Source: CAYPHA01 sp964410215 (lineage in GTDB: Bacteria > Calditrichota > Calditrichia > Calditrichales > CAYPHA01). Taken from it: DNA of 64,000 bases. Both the position numbers and the translations under genes were made by a program. Location of the stretch: assembly GCA_964410215.1 (NCBI GenBank), contig CAYPHA010000011.1, positions 1 to 64,000 on the forward strand, given 5' to 3'. The notes under the pieces were generated by a model. That model saw nothing but the letters and a program-made list of their open reading frames with translations, was not told the origin of the DNA and made no database searches. Positions 34,593 to 44,683 of this stretch are shown one piece after another. How positions within the stretch are numbered: position 1 is the stretch's first letter; every line of letters starts with the position of its first letter.

Positions 34593-34803
34593 GTTTTATA
34601 CCTCAAGGTTTCCGGTAATATAAAATGTTCAATCCGATCAGCCGTTTCTAATCCGGCCCCCTGTATGAACTAAGAATGTGCATAAATAATTTCGAACGCT
34701 ATTACCCTGTATAATCAAAAACACAAACTGCTGAATCAGCTAGCGTTGTTGCCAGAGTGATGTCAGGGATACGCGGAATATAAAGAATTATCGGATGACA
34801 TAC

Positions 34804-34826
34804 AAAACAGGGGAGCCATCCCCCTG
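34804..34826 (-). terminator. rho-independent terminator after parC
   Basis: Read on the minus strand, CAGGGG and CCCCTG form a 6-bp stem around a 7-base loop, followed by TTTT. It lies directly after the parC stop codon (34828-34830). Confidence 0.7.
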
Positions 34827-34827
34827 C

Positions 34828-37446
34828 TTACGTTTTTTTGCTGAAGAGGTCCATCTGATTCTCATCCTTGTCGGGGGCGTCATCCGGTTTTTCCGTTGAT
34901 TCAGGATCTGCAATGATAATTTCCGGCTCCGAACTCTCCAATTGTTTGACGCCGGTGACCCGGTAGTTACTGAGAATATTACCCTGGGCTTTCCATCCCT
35001 TGATGTCTACCAGGTCATTGATTGCGAGGATATCTTTCATGGGCGTTTTGGATTTCCCCTTCAGATAATGCATTTCGATCTGTGGATTTGCCGATGTCGT
35101 TACCATGGCCAGAAAGGATCCTTTTTCCTCGGCGATAAATGGAAATTGTTTATTCTGCGTTAATGTCTCCACTTTAAAGCGTTTGACATAGTAGCGTTTT
35201 TTTTCGCCGTGATAGTAGATGGCAGCGATAACGGTCTCAGGATTGTACTGTTCGATAATCAGGGTTTTTTCCGGATCATAATGGTTGCTGAGATCAAATT
35301 CACTCAGTCTGTAATGGCCCTCTTTATTGACGGAGAGGATCAGATCGTCGCCTTCGAAATTACCGAGATAGTTACCCCGTTCGTCTGTATTCAATCTTCC
35401 GACGGCGTCATCATACCACAAATCGAGTCCGCCGAGGGTCGAGGTGCCGACTTCCTTCTGCACGATTTTCTGAACCGGGTATTTGGAAAGGATATTGCCC
35501 TGTGCGCCCCGGCCTTTGATGGTCAGGTCACCAAAATCAAAATCATATACTTTAATCCGCGCCCGGCACTTGGATGAAAGGTGTACGGTTATTATTTCCG
35601 ATTCACTGTTCGGATTGGCCGTAAAGTATAATACGCGGGATCCCTTGTTTCCCTTGGTCAGATCATACGGTTTGTCCCTGGTAATAGCGGTGACCGGAAA
35701 ACGTTTGATATAACTGACGCCGGTCTTGCCGTCGCTGTATACCATATTATAAATCATGCGCTCGTCGTTTTTCTTCCAGACACCGGCATGGATAATATCT
35801 TTTCCCACGAAGGATTTATCGGCAACGCGGGTCACCAGAAAACTGCCGTTTTGCAGGAAGACAATGATGTCGTCCAGGTCCGAACAGTCGCAGACATATT
35901 CATCCTTTTTCAGTCCATAACCGATAAAACCGTCTTTGCGGTTAACATACAGTTTCATATTGGCGACGGCGACCTGGGATACCTCGATGTTGTCAAAGGA
36001 TCGGATTTCCGTCCGCCGTTCGCGTCCTTTGCCGTATTTTTCCTTCAGTTTCAGGAAATAAGCAATGGCATATTCCGTGAGGTGTTCCAGGTGATGGGCA
36101 ACCTGGGCCATCTCTTCTTCCAGCGCATTAATTGCTTCATCGGCCTTGAACGTATTGTATTTTGAAATGCGTTTGATTTTTATTTCCGTCAGCTTGATGA
36201 TGTCGTCCCGGGTGATTTCTCTGCGGAAGAGGTCCTTATACGGCTCCAGACCCTTGTCGATGGTCTCGAGAACGGATTCCCAGGTCTCACATTCTTCGAT
36301 ATCACGGTAAATGCGTTTTTCAATGAAGATTTTTTCCAGTGAAGAAAAATGCCATTTTTCCGCCAGCTCCTGCTGCTTGAGGGTAAGTTCCATTTTAAGC
36401 AGGCGCACCGTATACTCGGTTGAAAAACGCAGCATATCGTTTACGCTGAGAAAATAAGGTTTTTCATCGATGATGACACAGGCATTGGGCGAGATAGAGA
36501 CTTCACAATCCGTAAAAGCGTAAAGAGCATCGATGGTCATATCGGGCGAAACATTTGGCGGCAGCTCGATAAAAATTTCGATATTCTTGGCTGTATTATC
36601 GACCACACGTTTTATTTTTATCTTATTATTATCATTGGCTTTTACAATGGATTCAATCAGGCTGGTTGTGGTTGTCCCAAAAGGAATATCCCGGAGGACG
36701 AGCGTTTTCTTGTCTTGAACCTCGATCCGGGCGCGGACACGTATTTTTCCACCGCGTTTTCCTTCATTATAATGACTGAAATCGGCCAGGCCGCCGGTCG
36801 GGAAGTCGGGAAGCAGGTTGACCGGCTTCTTTTCAAGGATGGCAACGGATCCGTCCAGCAGTTCATTAAAATTGTGCGGCATAATCTTTGTGGAAAGACC
36901 CACGGCGATACCTTCCGCACCCTGGGCCAGCAGCAGCGGAAACTTCATGGGCAGATTGATGGGCTCTTCTTTGCGGCCGTCATAGGAACGCTGCCATTGG
37001 GTGGTCTGCGAATTGAAGGCCACTTCCAGGGCAAATTTTGACAGGCGGGCCTCGATATACCGGGCAGCCGCTGCATTGTCTCCGGTACGTATATCGCCCC
37101 AGTTGCCCTGGGTTTCAATCATAAGGTCTTTCTGACCCAGATTGACAATGGCATCACCGATAGCGGCATCCCCGTGGGGATGGTACTGCATGGTCTGTCC
37201 GATGATATTGGCCACTTTATTGAAACGGCCGTCATCCATCACCTTCATGGCATGGAAAATCCGGCGCTGGACCGGTTTCAATCCGTCATTTATAGCAGGA
37301 ACAGCCCGTTCCAGTATTACATAGGAAGCATAATCGAGAAACCAGTTCCCATACATTTCACTGACATGGGTGGCTTCTTTAATCTTTCCATTTTCTTTCC
37401 ATTCCGAACCCTGCTCTTCAGGGGGTGTTTCTTTCTTCTCAGGCAT
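34828..37446 (-). CDS. parC: DNA topoisomerase IV subunit A (type IIA, Bacteroidetes-like)
   Basis: An 872-residue cleavage-and-rejoining subunit. The start is set at ATG 37446, inside the end of parE (8-base overlap); a TTG three codons earlier is less likely. The active-site Tyr is in AAARYIEARLS, preceded by the conserved QYHPHGDAAIGDA. The C-terminal half has beta-pinwheel-like blades (GRGAQGNILSKYPVQKI, KAQGNILSNYRV) and an acidic tail ending QMDLFSKKT. It forms a tetramer with ParE to decatenate chromosomes. The divergence from classical GyrA fits the FCB-type second topoisomerase. Confidence 0.9.
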   Translation of the reverse strand: MPEKKETPPEEQGSEWKENGKIKEATHVSEMYGNWFLDYASYVILERAVPAINDGLKPVQRRIFHAMKVMDDGRFNKVANIIGQTMQYHPHGDAAIGDAIVNLGQKDLMIETQGNWGDIRTGDNAAAARYIEARLSKFALEVAFNSQTTQWQRSYDGRKEEPINLPMKFPLLLAQGAEGIAVGLSTKIMPHNFNELLDGSVAILEKKPVNLLPDFPTGGLADFSHYNEGKRGGKIRVRARIEVQDKKTLVLRDIPFGTTTTSLIESIVKANDNNKIKIKRVVDNTAKNIEIFIELPPNVSPDMTIDALYAFTDCEVSISPNACVIIDEKPYFLSVNDMLRFSTEYTVRLLKMELTLKQQELAEKWHFSSLEKIFIEKRIYRDIEECETWESVLETIDKGLEPYKDLFRREITRDDIIKLTEIKIKRISKYNTFKADEAINALEEEMAQVAHHLEHLTEYAIAYFLKLKEKYGKGRERRTEIRSFDNIEVSQVAVANMKLYVNRKDGFIGYGLKKDEYVCDCSDLDDIIVFLQNGSFLVTRVADKSFVGKDIIHAGVWKKNDERMIYNMVYSDGKTGVSYIKRFPVTAITRDKPYDLTKGNKGSRVLYFTANPNSESEIITVHLSSKCRARIKVYDFDFGDLTIKGRGAQGNILSKYPVQKIVQKEVGTSTLGGLDLWYDDAVGRLNTDERGNYLGNFEGDDLILSVNKEGHYRLSEFDLSNHYDPEKTLIIEQYNPETVIAAIYYHGEKKRYYVKRFKVETLTQNKQFPFIAEEKGSFLAMVTTSANPQIEMHYLKGKSKTPMKDILAINDLVDIKGWKAQGNILSNYRVTGVKQLESSEPEIIIADPESTEKPDDAPDKDENQMDLFSKKT

Positions 37447-39292
37447 ATTCTTCAACCAGGTCTTTTTCTATACGTAAATTTTCTATAATATACTGTTGCC
37501 GTTCCGGGGTATTCTTTCCCATAAAATAAGCGAGAAGCTTCTGCAGGGATGTTTTTTCTTTCAGTACGAGCGGTTCCAGTCGAATTTCATCCTTGATAAA
37601 CCGTTCAAATTCTCCGGGTGAAATTTCACCAAGTCCCTTAAAGCGTGTGATCTCGGCCTGCTTGCCGTATTTCTGTACCGCATTTTTCTTTTCGTCTTCC
37701 GTAAAACAGTACGTCGTCTCTTTTTTGTTCCGCACGCGGAAAAGGGGCGTTTCCAGCACGAACACGTGACCGTTTCGCACGAGATCGGGGAAGAACTGCA
37801 GGAAGAACGTCATCAGCAGCAGACGGATATGCATACCGTCCACATCGGCATCCGTGGCGATGACGATGTTGTTGTAACGAAGGTCCTCCAGATCCTGTTC
37901 AATATTCAGCGCATGCTGCAACAGGTTGAATTCCTCGTTTTCGTATACCACTTTTTTCGTCAGACCGAAGCAGTTCAGGGGTTTTCCACGCAAACTGAAT
38001 ACCGCCTGCGTATCCACATCCCGTGCCTTTGTTATGGAACCACTGGCAGAATCGCCTTCTGTAATAAACAGCGTGCTCTCGAAACGGCGCGCGTTTTTCA
38101 GATCATTGTAATGAATACGGCAATCCCGCAGTTTTTTGTTATGCAGATTGGCCTTTTTAGCGCGCTGGTTGGCCAGTTTTTTGATCCCGGCAATATCTTT
38201 CCGTTCCCGCTCCGATTGCAGGATACGTTTCTGTAGGGCTTCCGCCGTATTCGGATGCTTATGCAGATAATCGTCAAGCTCCTTCTTTACATACTCGATT
38301 ACATAGGCTCGCACGCTCGGGCCATCCGGTGCGACATTTAAGGAGCCCAGCTTGGTTTTTGTCTGCGACTCAAAAACCGGTTCCTGGATACGGACACTCA
38401 GTGCTGCAATTACCGAGGCCCGGATATCGCTGGCATCGAAGTCTTTTTTATAAAATTCACGAATGGTTTTTACGATGGCTTCTTTGAATGCGGACAGATG
38501 GGTGCCCCCCTGGGTTGTGAACTGCCCGTTGACAAAGGAATAATATTCTTCACCATACTGGTTGCCGTGTGTCAGGGCAAACTCAATGTCCTTGCTACGG
38601 GCATGAATAATCGGATAACGCATGTTTTCCGGATTGGTTTTGCGACTCAGCAGATCCAGCAGCCCGTTTTTGGAGAAGTATTTATTACCGTTAAAATTGA
38701 TGGTTAAACCTGCATTCAGGTACACATAATTCCAAATCTGGTTTTCCAGGTAATCCGGTATGAAACGGTAATTTTTGAAGATATCATCATCGGGTTCAAA
38801 CACGATATAGGTTCCGTTTCTCAGACTCGACTTCTTTTCCGGTTCATCCTGAACCATGTTACCCCGCTCGAAATCAATTATTTTCGTCTTGTTATCTCTC
38901 ACGGATTGCACGCGAAAATACCTGGACAGAGCGTTGACGGCCTTTGTCCCGACACCGTTGAGGCCAACCGATTTCTGGAAAGCTTCGGTGTCATACTTAC
39001 CGCCGGTATTTATTTTGGCTACGCAGTCGTACACTTTACCCAGGGGTATACCGCGCCCGTAATCACGTACTTTCACCTGGTGCTCAGAAATGGTAACATC
39101 GATGGTTTTTCCATATCCCATGATGAATTCATCGATCGAATTGTCAATGGTTTCTTTGACAAGGATGTAAATACCGTCATCCTGTGCGGATCCGTCGCCC
39201 AGTTTCCCGATATACATGCCCGGACGCATGCGTATGTGTTCACGCCAGTTGAGCGACCGGATACTTTCTTCAGTGTATTTGTGATTGTTCAT
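37439..39292 (-). CDS. parE: DNA topoisomerase IV subunit B
   Basis: A 617-residue GHKL ATPase subunit. I start it at ATG 39292 (AGGA about 10 bases upstream); a TTG at 39337 would add 15 unlikely residues. Ordered motifs: REHIRMRPGMYIGKLG at the N-terminus, ATP-binding DNSIDEFIMGYG, GRGIPLG, GLNGVGTKAVNALS, then Toprim motifs EGDSASGS and DADVDGMHIRLLL. The C-terminus (FMGKNTPERQQYI) is typical. The stop overlaps the parC start, so the pair is translationally coupled. Confidence 0.93.
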   Translation of the reverse strand: MNNHKYTEESIRSLNWREHIRMRPGMYIGKLGDGSAQDDGIYILVKETIDNSIDEFIMGYGKTIDVTISEHQVKVRDYGRGIPLGKVYDCVAKINTGGKYDTEAFQKSVGLNGVGTKAVNALSRYFRVQSVRDNKTKIIDFERGNMVQDEPEKKSSLRNGTYIVFEPDDDIFKNYRFIPDYLENQIWNYVYLNAGLTINFNGNKYFSKNGLLDLLSRKTNPENMRYPIIHARSKDIEFALTHGNQYGEEYYSFVNGQFTTQGGTHLSAFKEAIVKTIREFYKKDFDASDIRASVIAALSVRIQEPVFESQTKTKLGSLNVAPDGPSVRAYVIEYVKKELDDYLHKHPNTAEALQKRILQSERERKDIAGIKKLANQRAKKANLHNKKLRDCRIHYNDLKNARRFESTLFITEGDSASGSITKARDVDTQAVFSLRGKPLNCFGLTKKVVYENEEFNLLQHALNIEQDLEDLRYNNIVIATDADVDGMHIRLLLMTFFLQFFPDLVRNGHVFVLETPLFRVRNKKETTYCFTEDEKKNAVQKYGKQAEITRFKGLGEISPGEFERFIKDEIRLEPLVLKEKTSLQKLLAYFMGKNTPERQQYIIENLRIEKDLVEEYA

Positions 39293-39559
39293 ATCTGGAT
39301 AATTCCTGTCCTTAACATCAGCCTCTAATATAAGCAATTTTCACAGGTTTTTCGCAATACGGCATTAAAAAAAGCATAAATTTGCGATTGTGTTATGTAC
39401 AGATGTACACTCTATTTTAGAAAAAAATAAGAAGTTTGTCAAGAGTACCGGGTTATAATGATGTGAATCGAACAATCCGCTGAACAGGTCGAAATTATTG
39501 AAATAAGTCGAAAATTGGGCTACCTTTATTTATAAATAAACGATAAAAATGGGTATCAC

Positions 39560-40132
39560 ATGGAGATAAATTATTCCGTGCTCAGCCTGGCTTTCCGCTT
39601 TTATGCGCGGTCGCTGCAGTTTCCTTTTGATGAACAGACGCATGAATACCAGCACCTTTTCCGGGAAATGGAAAAGCAGGTCATTACGGATATCGATGAA
39701 GAATTCGCGGCAAAAATTCTGGACGTGCTGAACTATTACCAGGGCGAGGAAATGAGCAGCATGCAGGCCGAATATTCCAGACTCTTTGCCTATTCACAAT
39801 CAGATATACCTCTGGTGCCCTTATTCAGCAGTCATTATATTTCCCCGGAAAAACGCGATAAACTGGTGGACGCACTGATTGACAGCGCTATACCGATTGA
39901 TGTGACAGATGATGTCGATACCATCCAGAATATTCTTGATTATTTTGCCTATCTCCTGGAAGAGGGATTGGAACAGGAGATGGATGATTTTTTCTACGAT
40001 TATATCGATATCATCGTTCCTGCATTCTGTGCAAACCTGTATCAGGGAACAATCATTAATTTTTACAAGGAAGTCGCTAAAGGTCTGAACAGCATGATAC
40101 AGGAGTTACGCCCCTCTCAGGCAGAATCCTAA
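39560..40132 (+). CDS. TorD/NarJ-like chaperone
   Basis: A 190-residue, all-helical acidic protein. EYSRLFAYSQSDIPLVPLF and the later SSHY match the central EYxRLF...P...S.Y signature of TorD/DmsD/NarJ chaperones. The C-terminal half (NILDYFAYLLEEGL, INFYKEVAKGL) fits the family too. These chaperones normally assist molybdenum or iron-sulfur enzymes before export, yet no molybdoenzyme is nearby. Instead the stop codon is 2 bases before the start of the iron-sulfur helicase gene, which suggests that the helicase could be its client. That is an inference. Confidence 0.75.
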   Translation: MEINYSVLSLAFRFYARSLQFPFDEQTHEYQHLFREMEKQVITDIDEEFAAKILDVLNYYQGEEMSSMQAEYSRLFAYSQSDIPLVPLFSSHYISPEKRDKLVDALIDSAIPIDVTDDVDTIQNILDYFAYLLEEGLEQEMDDFFYDYIDIIVPAFCANLYQGTIINFYKEVAKGLNSMIQELRPSQAES

Positions 40133-40134
40133 CC

Positions 40135-42540
40135 ATGGCGATACGGTTCGAAGGACAACATCTTTTTTTGAATATAAACGACCTGCTCCGGCCTAATGCC
40201 CATGCCCGTTTCCTCTCATCGTTCCCGCTGCATAAACGCGGCTACCTTGGCCAGAAAGCCCATCAGCGCCTGCAGGCCGCCCGGTCTAAAACCTACGGTT
40301 TGTTTCACCGTGAATACCACCTGCGCCGTGAATTTGAATTCGACGATTTTGATGTCACCGTCCAGGGGCGGATCGACGGTATCTACCAGCTGGAAAACCG
40401 CATCGAGGTGGAGGAGATTAAATCCGTCCTGCTCAGTCCGAAGGCATTTAAAGAGTTGCGCATGGAAGCCTTTCCGGGATATACGGACCAGTTGCTCTTT
40501 TATGCCTATTTCCTGGAAGAGGAATTTCCGGAAGCTGAACTGTTCACCTTCCTGCTCCTGATCAACCTGACCAACGACAAAGAACGTGTATTCAAAGTGG
40601 ACTACAGGCGGCCGGATGTGGACGCGCTCGTTCGTGAGCGGCTTTCCATGATTATCGATAACAGACTGCGGCAATTAGGGAAGCTGCAGCTCAGGCAGGT
40701 TCACATACGGAACATCGATTTTGCACTCGAAGAACAAAGACCTCAGCAGGAAGAAATGATGGGAGCGGTACGCACCTGTTTGTCCGGAAGCCGGCATCTG
40801 ATGGCTTCGGCGCCGACCGGGACCGGTAAAACCATCGGAGCCCTTTTCCCGGCCGTTGAATATGCCTGGCTGCAGGATAAAAAGGTGTTTTTTGCCACCC
40901 CGAAAACAACACAGCAGATACTGGCGGCTCAAACGGTTCAGCTGCTGCTCAACCGGGGACTGGACGTAAGCGTTATCATACTCCGGGCGGCAGAGAAAAT
41001 GTGTGCCAATGATGTTTTCTTCTGTCATGAAACCTATTGTCCGTTTGCCAGGGATTACCGCACACGGCTCGATGCTTCGGATATTATACCCCTGTTACTG
41101 AAAAAGCAATATATGCATCCCGATGACATCTACAGACTCAGCGTGGAAGAAACACTCTGCCCGTTTGAAGTTTCCCTCGATCTGGCCGTCCGTGCCGATG
41201 TCATTATCGGCGATTATAATTATGTCTTTGACCCGGCTGTCCGTTTGAATCGCTTTTTTGCGCGTAAAGATTATGCCGACTGGATACTGATCCTGGATGA
41301 AGCCCATAACCTGTATGAACGCGGTATGCACTGGCTCTCACCGGAACTGAAACGTACGGATGTTCTCACGTTGATGAAAGCATTGTTCATGGCAAAAGGC
41401 GCTGTTGAGAAGAAGCTGTATGAAGCATTGGAGCAGATCGATCAGGGTATGGAAAAGCTGCAGCAGGAGGGGGCGCTGGAATATCCGGCGAACCGCTATA
41501 TGGTGTTCGATCCGGACCTGGAATTCTGGAATGAGGCCTTCCGCGCTTTTGAAACCGTCTTCATTCGTTATCTTATCCAGAAGATCAAACGGCAGCGAGT
41601 TGTTCCCGATGATCCCATCGAGTCACTGTATTATACGCTTCGCCACCTGATCCATGTGCTTGATTTTCAGGATCCGTCGTTTGTTGCCTACTATGATGCC
41701 GGATCAGGGGGACGGTTGCGTATCCAGTGCTGTGATCCTTCTGCATATCTCAACGAGAGTATTGAACGCTTTCACTCTGTTGTGGCTATGTCCGCGACCC
41801 TGGAGCCTATGGAATACTACCGGGAACTGCTTGGTTTTGATCCTGACAGAACGCAGTATTTGCGGCTGGGTTCTCCCTTCAAAAATACCATGCGTAAAGC
41901 CCTTATCATTCCGGGTATTTCCACAAGGTATAAGGATCGCCTGGTCAGCGCACCTAAAATTGCCGAAACCATACGAACCATCGTTCAGATAAAACCAGGA
42001 AATTATCTGGTATTTTTTCCCAGCTTCGAATACCTGCAGCAGGTTTACCTGTTTCTTGGAAATGCCGGCACGGATGTATTGTTGCAAAAACCGCAGATGA
42101 AAGAAGAGCAACGCGCGGAATATATGGAAATGCTTAGAAATGATCCGCGGCCACATCTTCTGATGGGCGTAACAGGTGGTATCTTTGCCGAAGGAGTGGA
42201 CTATCCGGCTGAAATGGCCATCGGTGTGATCATCGTGAGTCCGTCCCTGCCGGCTGTCAGTTACGAGCGGGAATTGTTAAAGCAGTATTTCGATGAAAAG
42301 AACGGTTCGGGAATGGCGTATGCTTATATATATCCCGGAATGAACAAAGTCATTCAGGCGGCCGGGCGGTTGATTCGCACATCGGAGGACCGCGGGATCA
42401 TGGTCCTGATCGGGGAGCGGTTCACGGAGGAGGTGTTTACGGATCTGTTGCCGGAATACTGGTTCGGGCAGGCCGGGGATGTGGAAATCACGGATGACTA
42501 TCAGCGTGCCATCAGGGCGTTCTGGAAAAGGTCGGTTTGA
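40135..42540 (+). CDS. PD-(D/E)XK nuclease fused to XPD/DinG-type iron-sulfur helicase
   Basis: An 801-residue protein. Residues 1-180 form a Cas4/RecB-like nuclease: D81 in GRIDGI, E94-x-K96 in EEIKS, and the QxxxY motif Q119/Y123. From about 205 comes a superfamily 2 helicase with Walker A APTGTGKT (226-233), four cysteines C290, C297, C302 and C342 spaced as in the XPD iron-sulfur domain, a DEAH box (388-391), and C-terminal motifs MSATLEP, GVTGGIFAEGVDYP and QAAGRLIRTSEDRG. It should unwind DNA 5' to 3' and cut it, acting in repair or in processing of structured DNA. Coupled with a TorD-like gene. Confidence 0.88.
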   Translation: MAIRFEGQHLFLNINDLLRPNAHARFLSSFPLHKRGYLGQKAHQRLQAARSKTYGLFHREYHLRREFEFDDFDVTVQGRIDGIYQLENRIEVEEIKSVLLSPKAFKELRMEAFPGYTDQLLFYAYFLEEEFPEAELFTFLLLINLTNDKERVFKVDYRRPDVDALVRERLSMIIDNRLRQLGKLQLRQVHIRNIDFALEEQRPQQEEMMGAVRTCLSGSRHLMASAPTGTGKTIGALFPAVEYAWLQDKKVFFATPKTTQQILAAQTVQLLLNRGLDVSVIILRAAEKMCANDVFFCHETYCPFARDYRTRLDASDIIPLLLKKQYMHPDDIYRLSVEETLCPFEVSLDLAVRADVIIGDYNYVFDPAVRLNRFFARKDYADWILILDEAHNLYERGMHWLSPELKRTDVLTLMKALFMAKGAVEKKLYEALEQIDQGMEKLQQEGALEYPANRYMVFDPDLEFWNEAFRAFETVFIRYLIQKIKRQRVVPDDPIESLYYTLRHLIHVLDFQDPSFVAYYDAGSGGRLRIQCCDPSAYLNESIERFHSVVAMSATLEPMEYYRELLGFDPDRTQYLRLGSPFKNTMRKALIIPGISTRYKDRLVSAPKIAETIRTIVQIKPGNYLVFFPSFEYLQQVYLFLGNAGTDVLLQKPQMKEEQRAEYMEMLRNDPRPHLLMGVTGGIFAEGVDYPAEMAIGVIIVSPSLPAVSYERELLKQYFDEKNGSGMAYAYIYPGMNKVIQAAGRLIRTSEDRGIMVLIGERFTEEVFTDLLPEYWFGQAGDVEITDDYQRAIRAFWKRSV

Positions 42541-42767
42541 AGAGGGAAGAAGACACGGAGAACCACTGAGAAAACGCAGAGTTCCACAGAGAATTTATTC
42601 ATAGATATTTTTTTAGAAATATTAAAGCTTATCTGTTTTCCAGAATCAGCCCATATCCAATAGCCCCAATCCTGATATTTTCTCCGTGGCCATCCGTGAT
42701 CCTCTCCTTAATATTTCCCTGTTTATTGATTTTCAAATTTCTATTATGTAAATTAAAAAACTTTTTG
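42541..42767. repeat. intergenic region with ACACGGAGAA-type repeat remnants
   Basis: At 42550-42592 there are repeated GGAGAACCACTGAGAA / CGCAGAGTTCCACAGAGAA units, and near 42680-42690 the opposite orientation TTTTCTCCGTGG. Such units are common in intergenic DNA of environmental bacteria. No open frame here has recognisable protein similarity. Confidence 0.4.
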
Positions 42768-42850
42768 CGAAAGTGGTGGAACTGGTAGACGCGCTAGGTT
42801 CAGGGTCTAGTGCCCGCAAGGGCGTGGGGGTTCGACTCCCCCCTTTCGCA
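42768..42850 (+). tRNA. tRNA-Leu (anticodon CAG)
   Basis: The acceptor stem is GCGAAAG / CTTTCGC with discriminator A at 42850. The anticodon stem CTAGG / TCTAG (one G-T pair) holds the loop TTCAGGG with anticodon CAG. A long variable arm (TGCCCGCAAGGGCG) marks a class II tRNA, and the T arm is GGGGGTTCGACTCCCCC. The CCA end is not encoded. Confidence 0.95.
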
Positions 42851-42871
42851 CATTTTTTAAATCTGAATGAG

Positions 42872-42908
42872 GCCACTTGTGAATTTCATTCTCCAGTGGC
42901 TTTTTTTT
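42872..42908 (+). terminator. rho-independent terminator after tRNA-Leu
   Basis: GCCACT (42872-42877) pairs with AGTGGC (42895-42900), with a 17-base loop, followed by eight T. It lies 21 bases after the tRNA. Confidence 0.8.
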
Positions 42909-43133
42909 ATTCCCGCATGATATAGCACGTGCTCAAAATGGCAGTATTACAACTTCCTCAAACGCAGCGTTTCTTAATCACCATATTTGTGATTTGATAC
43001 TGTTTTTCTTTAGCCGGAACCTGTTCAGCCTTCTGATTTTCCTCTAATGAATATTTTTATTTGTCCGAATATTTACATTCGAGCGAAATAACGTTTCTAT
43101 TGCATTTTTTACTTAATTATCCATGGAGGATTC

Positions 43134-44636
43134 ATGAAAAGTTCTTTAAAAAGGCTGTTTACCCCATTCATACTTCTGATCGCTTTCCAATTAATAACGG
43201 CTCAAACACTGGAACCGACTTATATGGTTGGACCGGAAATGCATGTGGCCAGAATGGGTCACCATAACGTCGCAACATCAGATGGGCACTATCTTTTGAT
43301 CGGAGGCCGTGGAACGAATTTTGTCTCGCTGGGGACAAGCGACCTGGTTACCCTTAATCCGGACAGCTGCATGGGACATGCTATGAATTATGTCCATGAT
43401 TTTGCCGCCGTTTGCAAGTTGACGGACGGTCGCCTCCTGATTGCCGGCGGATCGGCAGACCTGGGAGTCGCTCCGGGTTATAATACGGCCGAAATATATG
43501 ATCCTGTCTCAAAAAGCTATGGTATTGCTTCCAATTTAAATTATGGACGTATGAACTGTTCGGCAGCCTTGTTGAACGATAGCACGGTATTGATCGCGGG
43601 TGGCTGGTATGATCAGACCAGCGCAACTTACGGAGAAATTTATAATGTTGCAGTGAATCAGTTTACCACGACAGGTGCGCTGAATAATCCGCGTTCAAAT
43701 CCCCTCGTGATTTCAACTTCGGACGGCGGTGCAGTCGTATTAGGTGGCACACCGGCATTCGGTGGCAATACTTTTGAGAATGTGGAATATTATGATCCTG
43801 AAACCAACACATTCCAGTTACAACAGGATTATCTTTTTGGAGAAGAGGAAACAGGATGGTCCCCTTTCTCTTATTCCAGTTATAATCGCCAGATGGAAAC
43901 CCAGAGGCTGACTGACGGCACCTATCTTCTGATGGCATACAAACAGGTAGAATCGGATTATGAGTATACCCTTTTCTCATTTGACCCGGAAACCTGTCTG
44001 TTCAGTAAATGGGGAACGGAACCGGAGCTTCCGACAAGCGCATCACATGCTTACTATGCGCCCATCGTGGATAATGAAAAGGCGGTTGCTTATATCCCTG
44101 CGGTTAAAAAAGGATCTGATCCGGTAGAGCTAACACTTTTTGCCGTCAATCTGAACGATACATCACTGGTTATGGTGGAGGAGTATTACCAGTTTCCCGC
44201 TAATTATTATCTCGGATATGCCGGATTTCTGCTGTTGTCGGATGGCCGAATACTGGTGAGTGGTGGACATGAACAAACCGGATATAATACGAATTTTTCG
44301 CCGCATGCACACACGCTTATTATAACGCCCGGTTATACGGTAACGACGATCGATCAACCGGCAGCCCCGAAGGATTTTGAGTTTGTCCTGGAGAATTATC
44401 CAAATCCGTTCAATGCGACCACAACCTTCGCATTCAAGGTGGAAAAAGCCTCTGTACTGCGCTTTGAAATTGTAAACAGCGCGGGCCAGATCGTCTATTC
44501 AGCAGACCGTCAGTCCTATCCGGCAGGACGTCATGTGCTGAGGTGGGATGCCACTCACCTGCCCAGTGGTATCTATTACGCCCGTCTGACCTCTGCTAAG
44601 ACCGTTTCCACCCGGAAAGTCGCTTTGATTAAATAA
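43134..44636 (+). CDS. exported kelch-repeat protein with T9SS sorting domain
   Basis: A 500-residue protein. The ATG at 43134 has GGAGG ten bases upstream. Signal peptide at residues 1-24 (ends LITAQ). The middle part is a beta-propeller of kelch-like repeats, with HYLLIGGRG, RLLIAGGSAD, TVLIAGGWYD and AVVLGGTPA marking the blades. The C-terminus (from about 425) is a type A T9SS sorting domain: ENYPNPFNATTTFAFKV to STRKVALIK. It would be exported to the cell surface or released. No catalytic residues (e.g. of galactose oxidase) were evident, so a binding or structural role is as likely as an enzymatic one. Confidence 0.87.
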   Translation: MKSSLKRLFTPFILLIAFQLITAQTLEPTYMVGPEMHVARMGHHNVATSDGHYLLIGGRGTNFVSLGTSDLVTLNPDSCMGHAMNYVHDFAAVCKLTDGRLLIAGGSADLGVAPGYNTAEIYDPVSKSYGIASNLNYGRMNCSAALLNDSTVLIAGGWYDQTSATYGEIYNVAVNQFTTTGALNNPRSNPLVISTSDGGAVVLGGTPAFGGNTFENVEYYDPETNTFQLQQDYLFGEEETGWSPFSYSSYNRQMETQRLTDGTYLLMAYKQVESDYEYTLFSFDPETCLFSKWGTEPELPTSASHAYYAPIVDNEKAVAYIPAVKKGSDPVELTLFAVNLNDTSLVMVEEYYQFPANYYLGYAGFLLLSDGRILVSGGHEQTGYNTNFSPHAHTLIITPGYTVTTIDQPAAPKDFEFVLENYPNPFNATTTFAFKVEKASVLRFEIVNSAGQIVYSADRQSYPAGRHVLRWDATHLPSGIYYARLTSAKTVSTRKVALIK

Positions 44637-44683
44637 GTTTTCTTTACTGAAGTTTGAATTTCCTATATATTGTTTCTGTTGAA

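Noticed and set aside
39395..39420. TGTAC-AGAT-GTACA inverted repeat upstream of the TorD-like gene as an operator
   Set aside because: Only 5-bp arms in an AT-rich region; too weak to call without other copies.
42541..42767. Possible GxxExxY or other short gene next to the ACACGGAGAA repeats
   Set aside because: Translation of both strands gives only fragments with stops and no convincing family motif.
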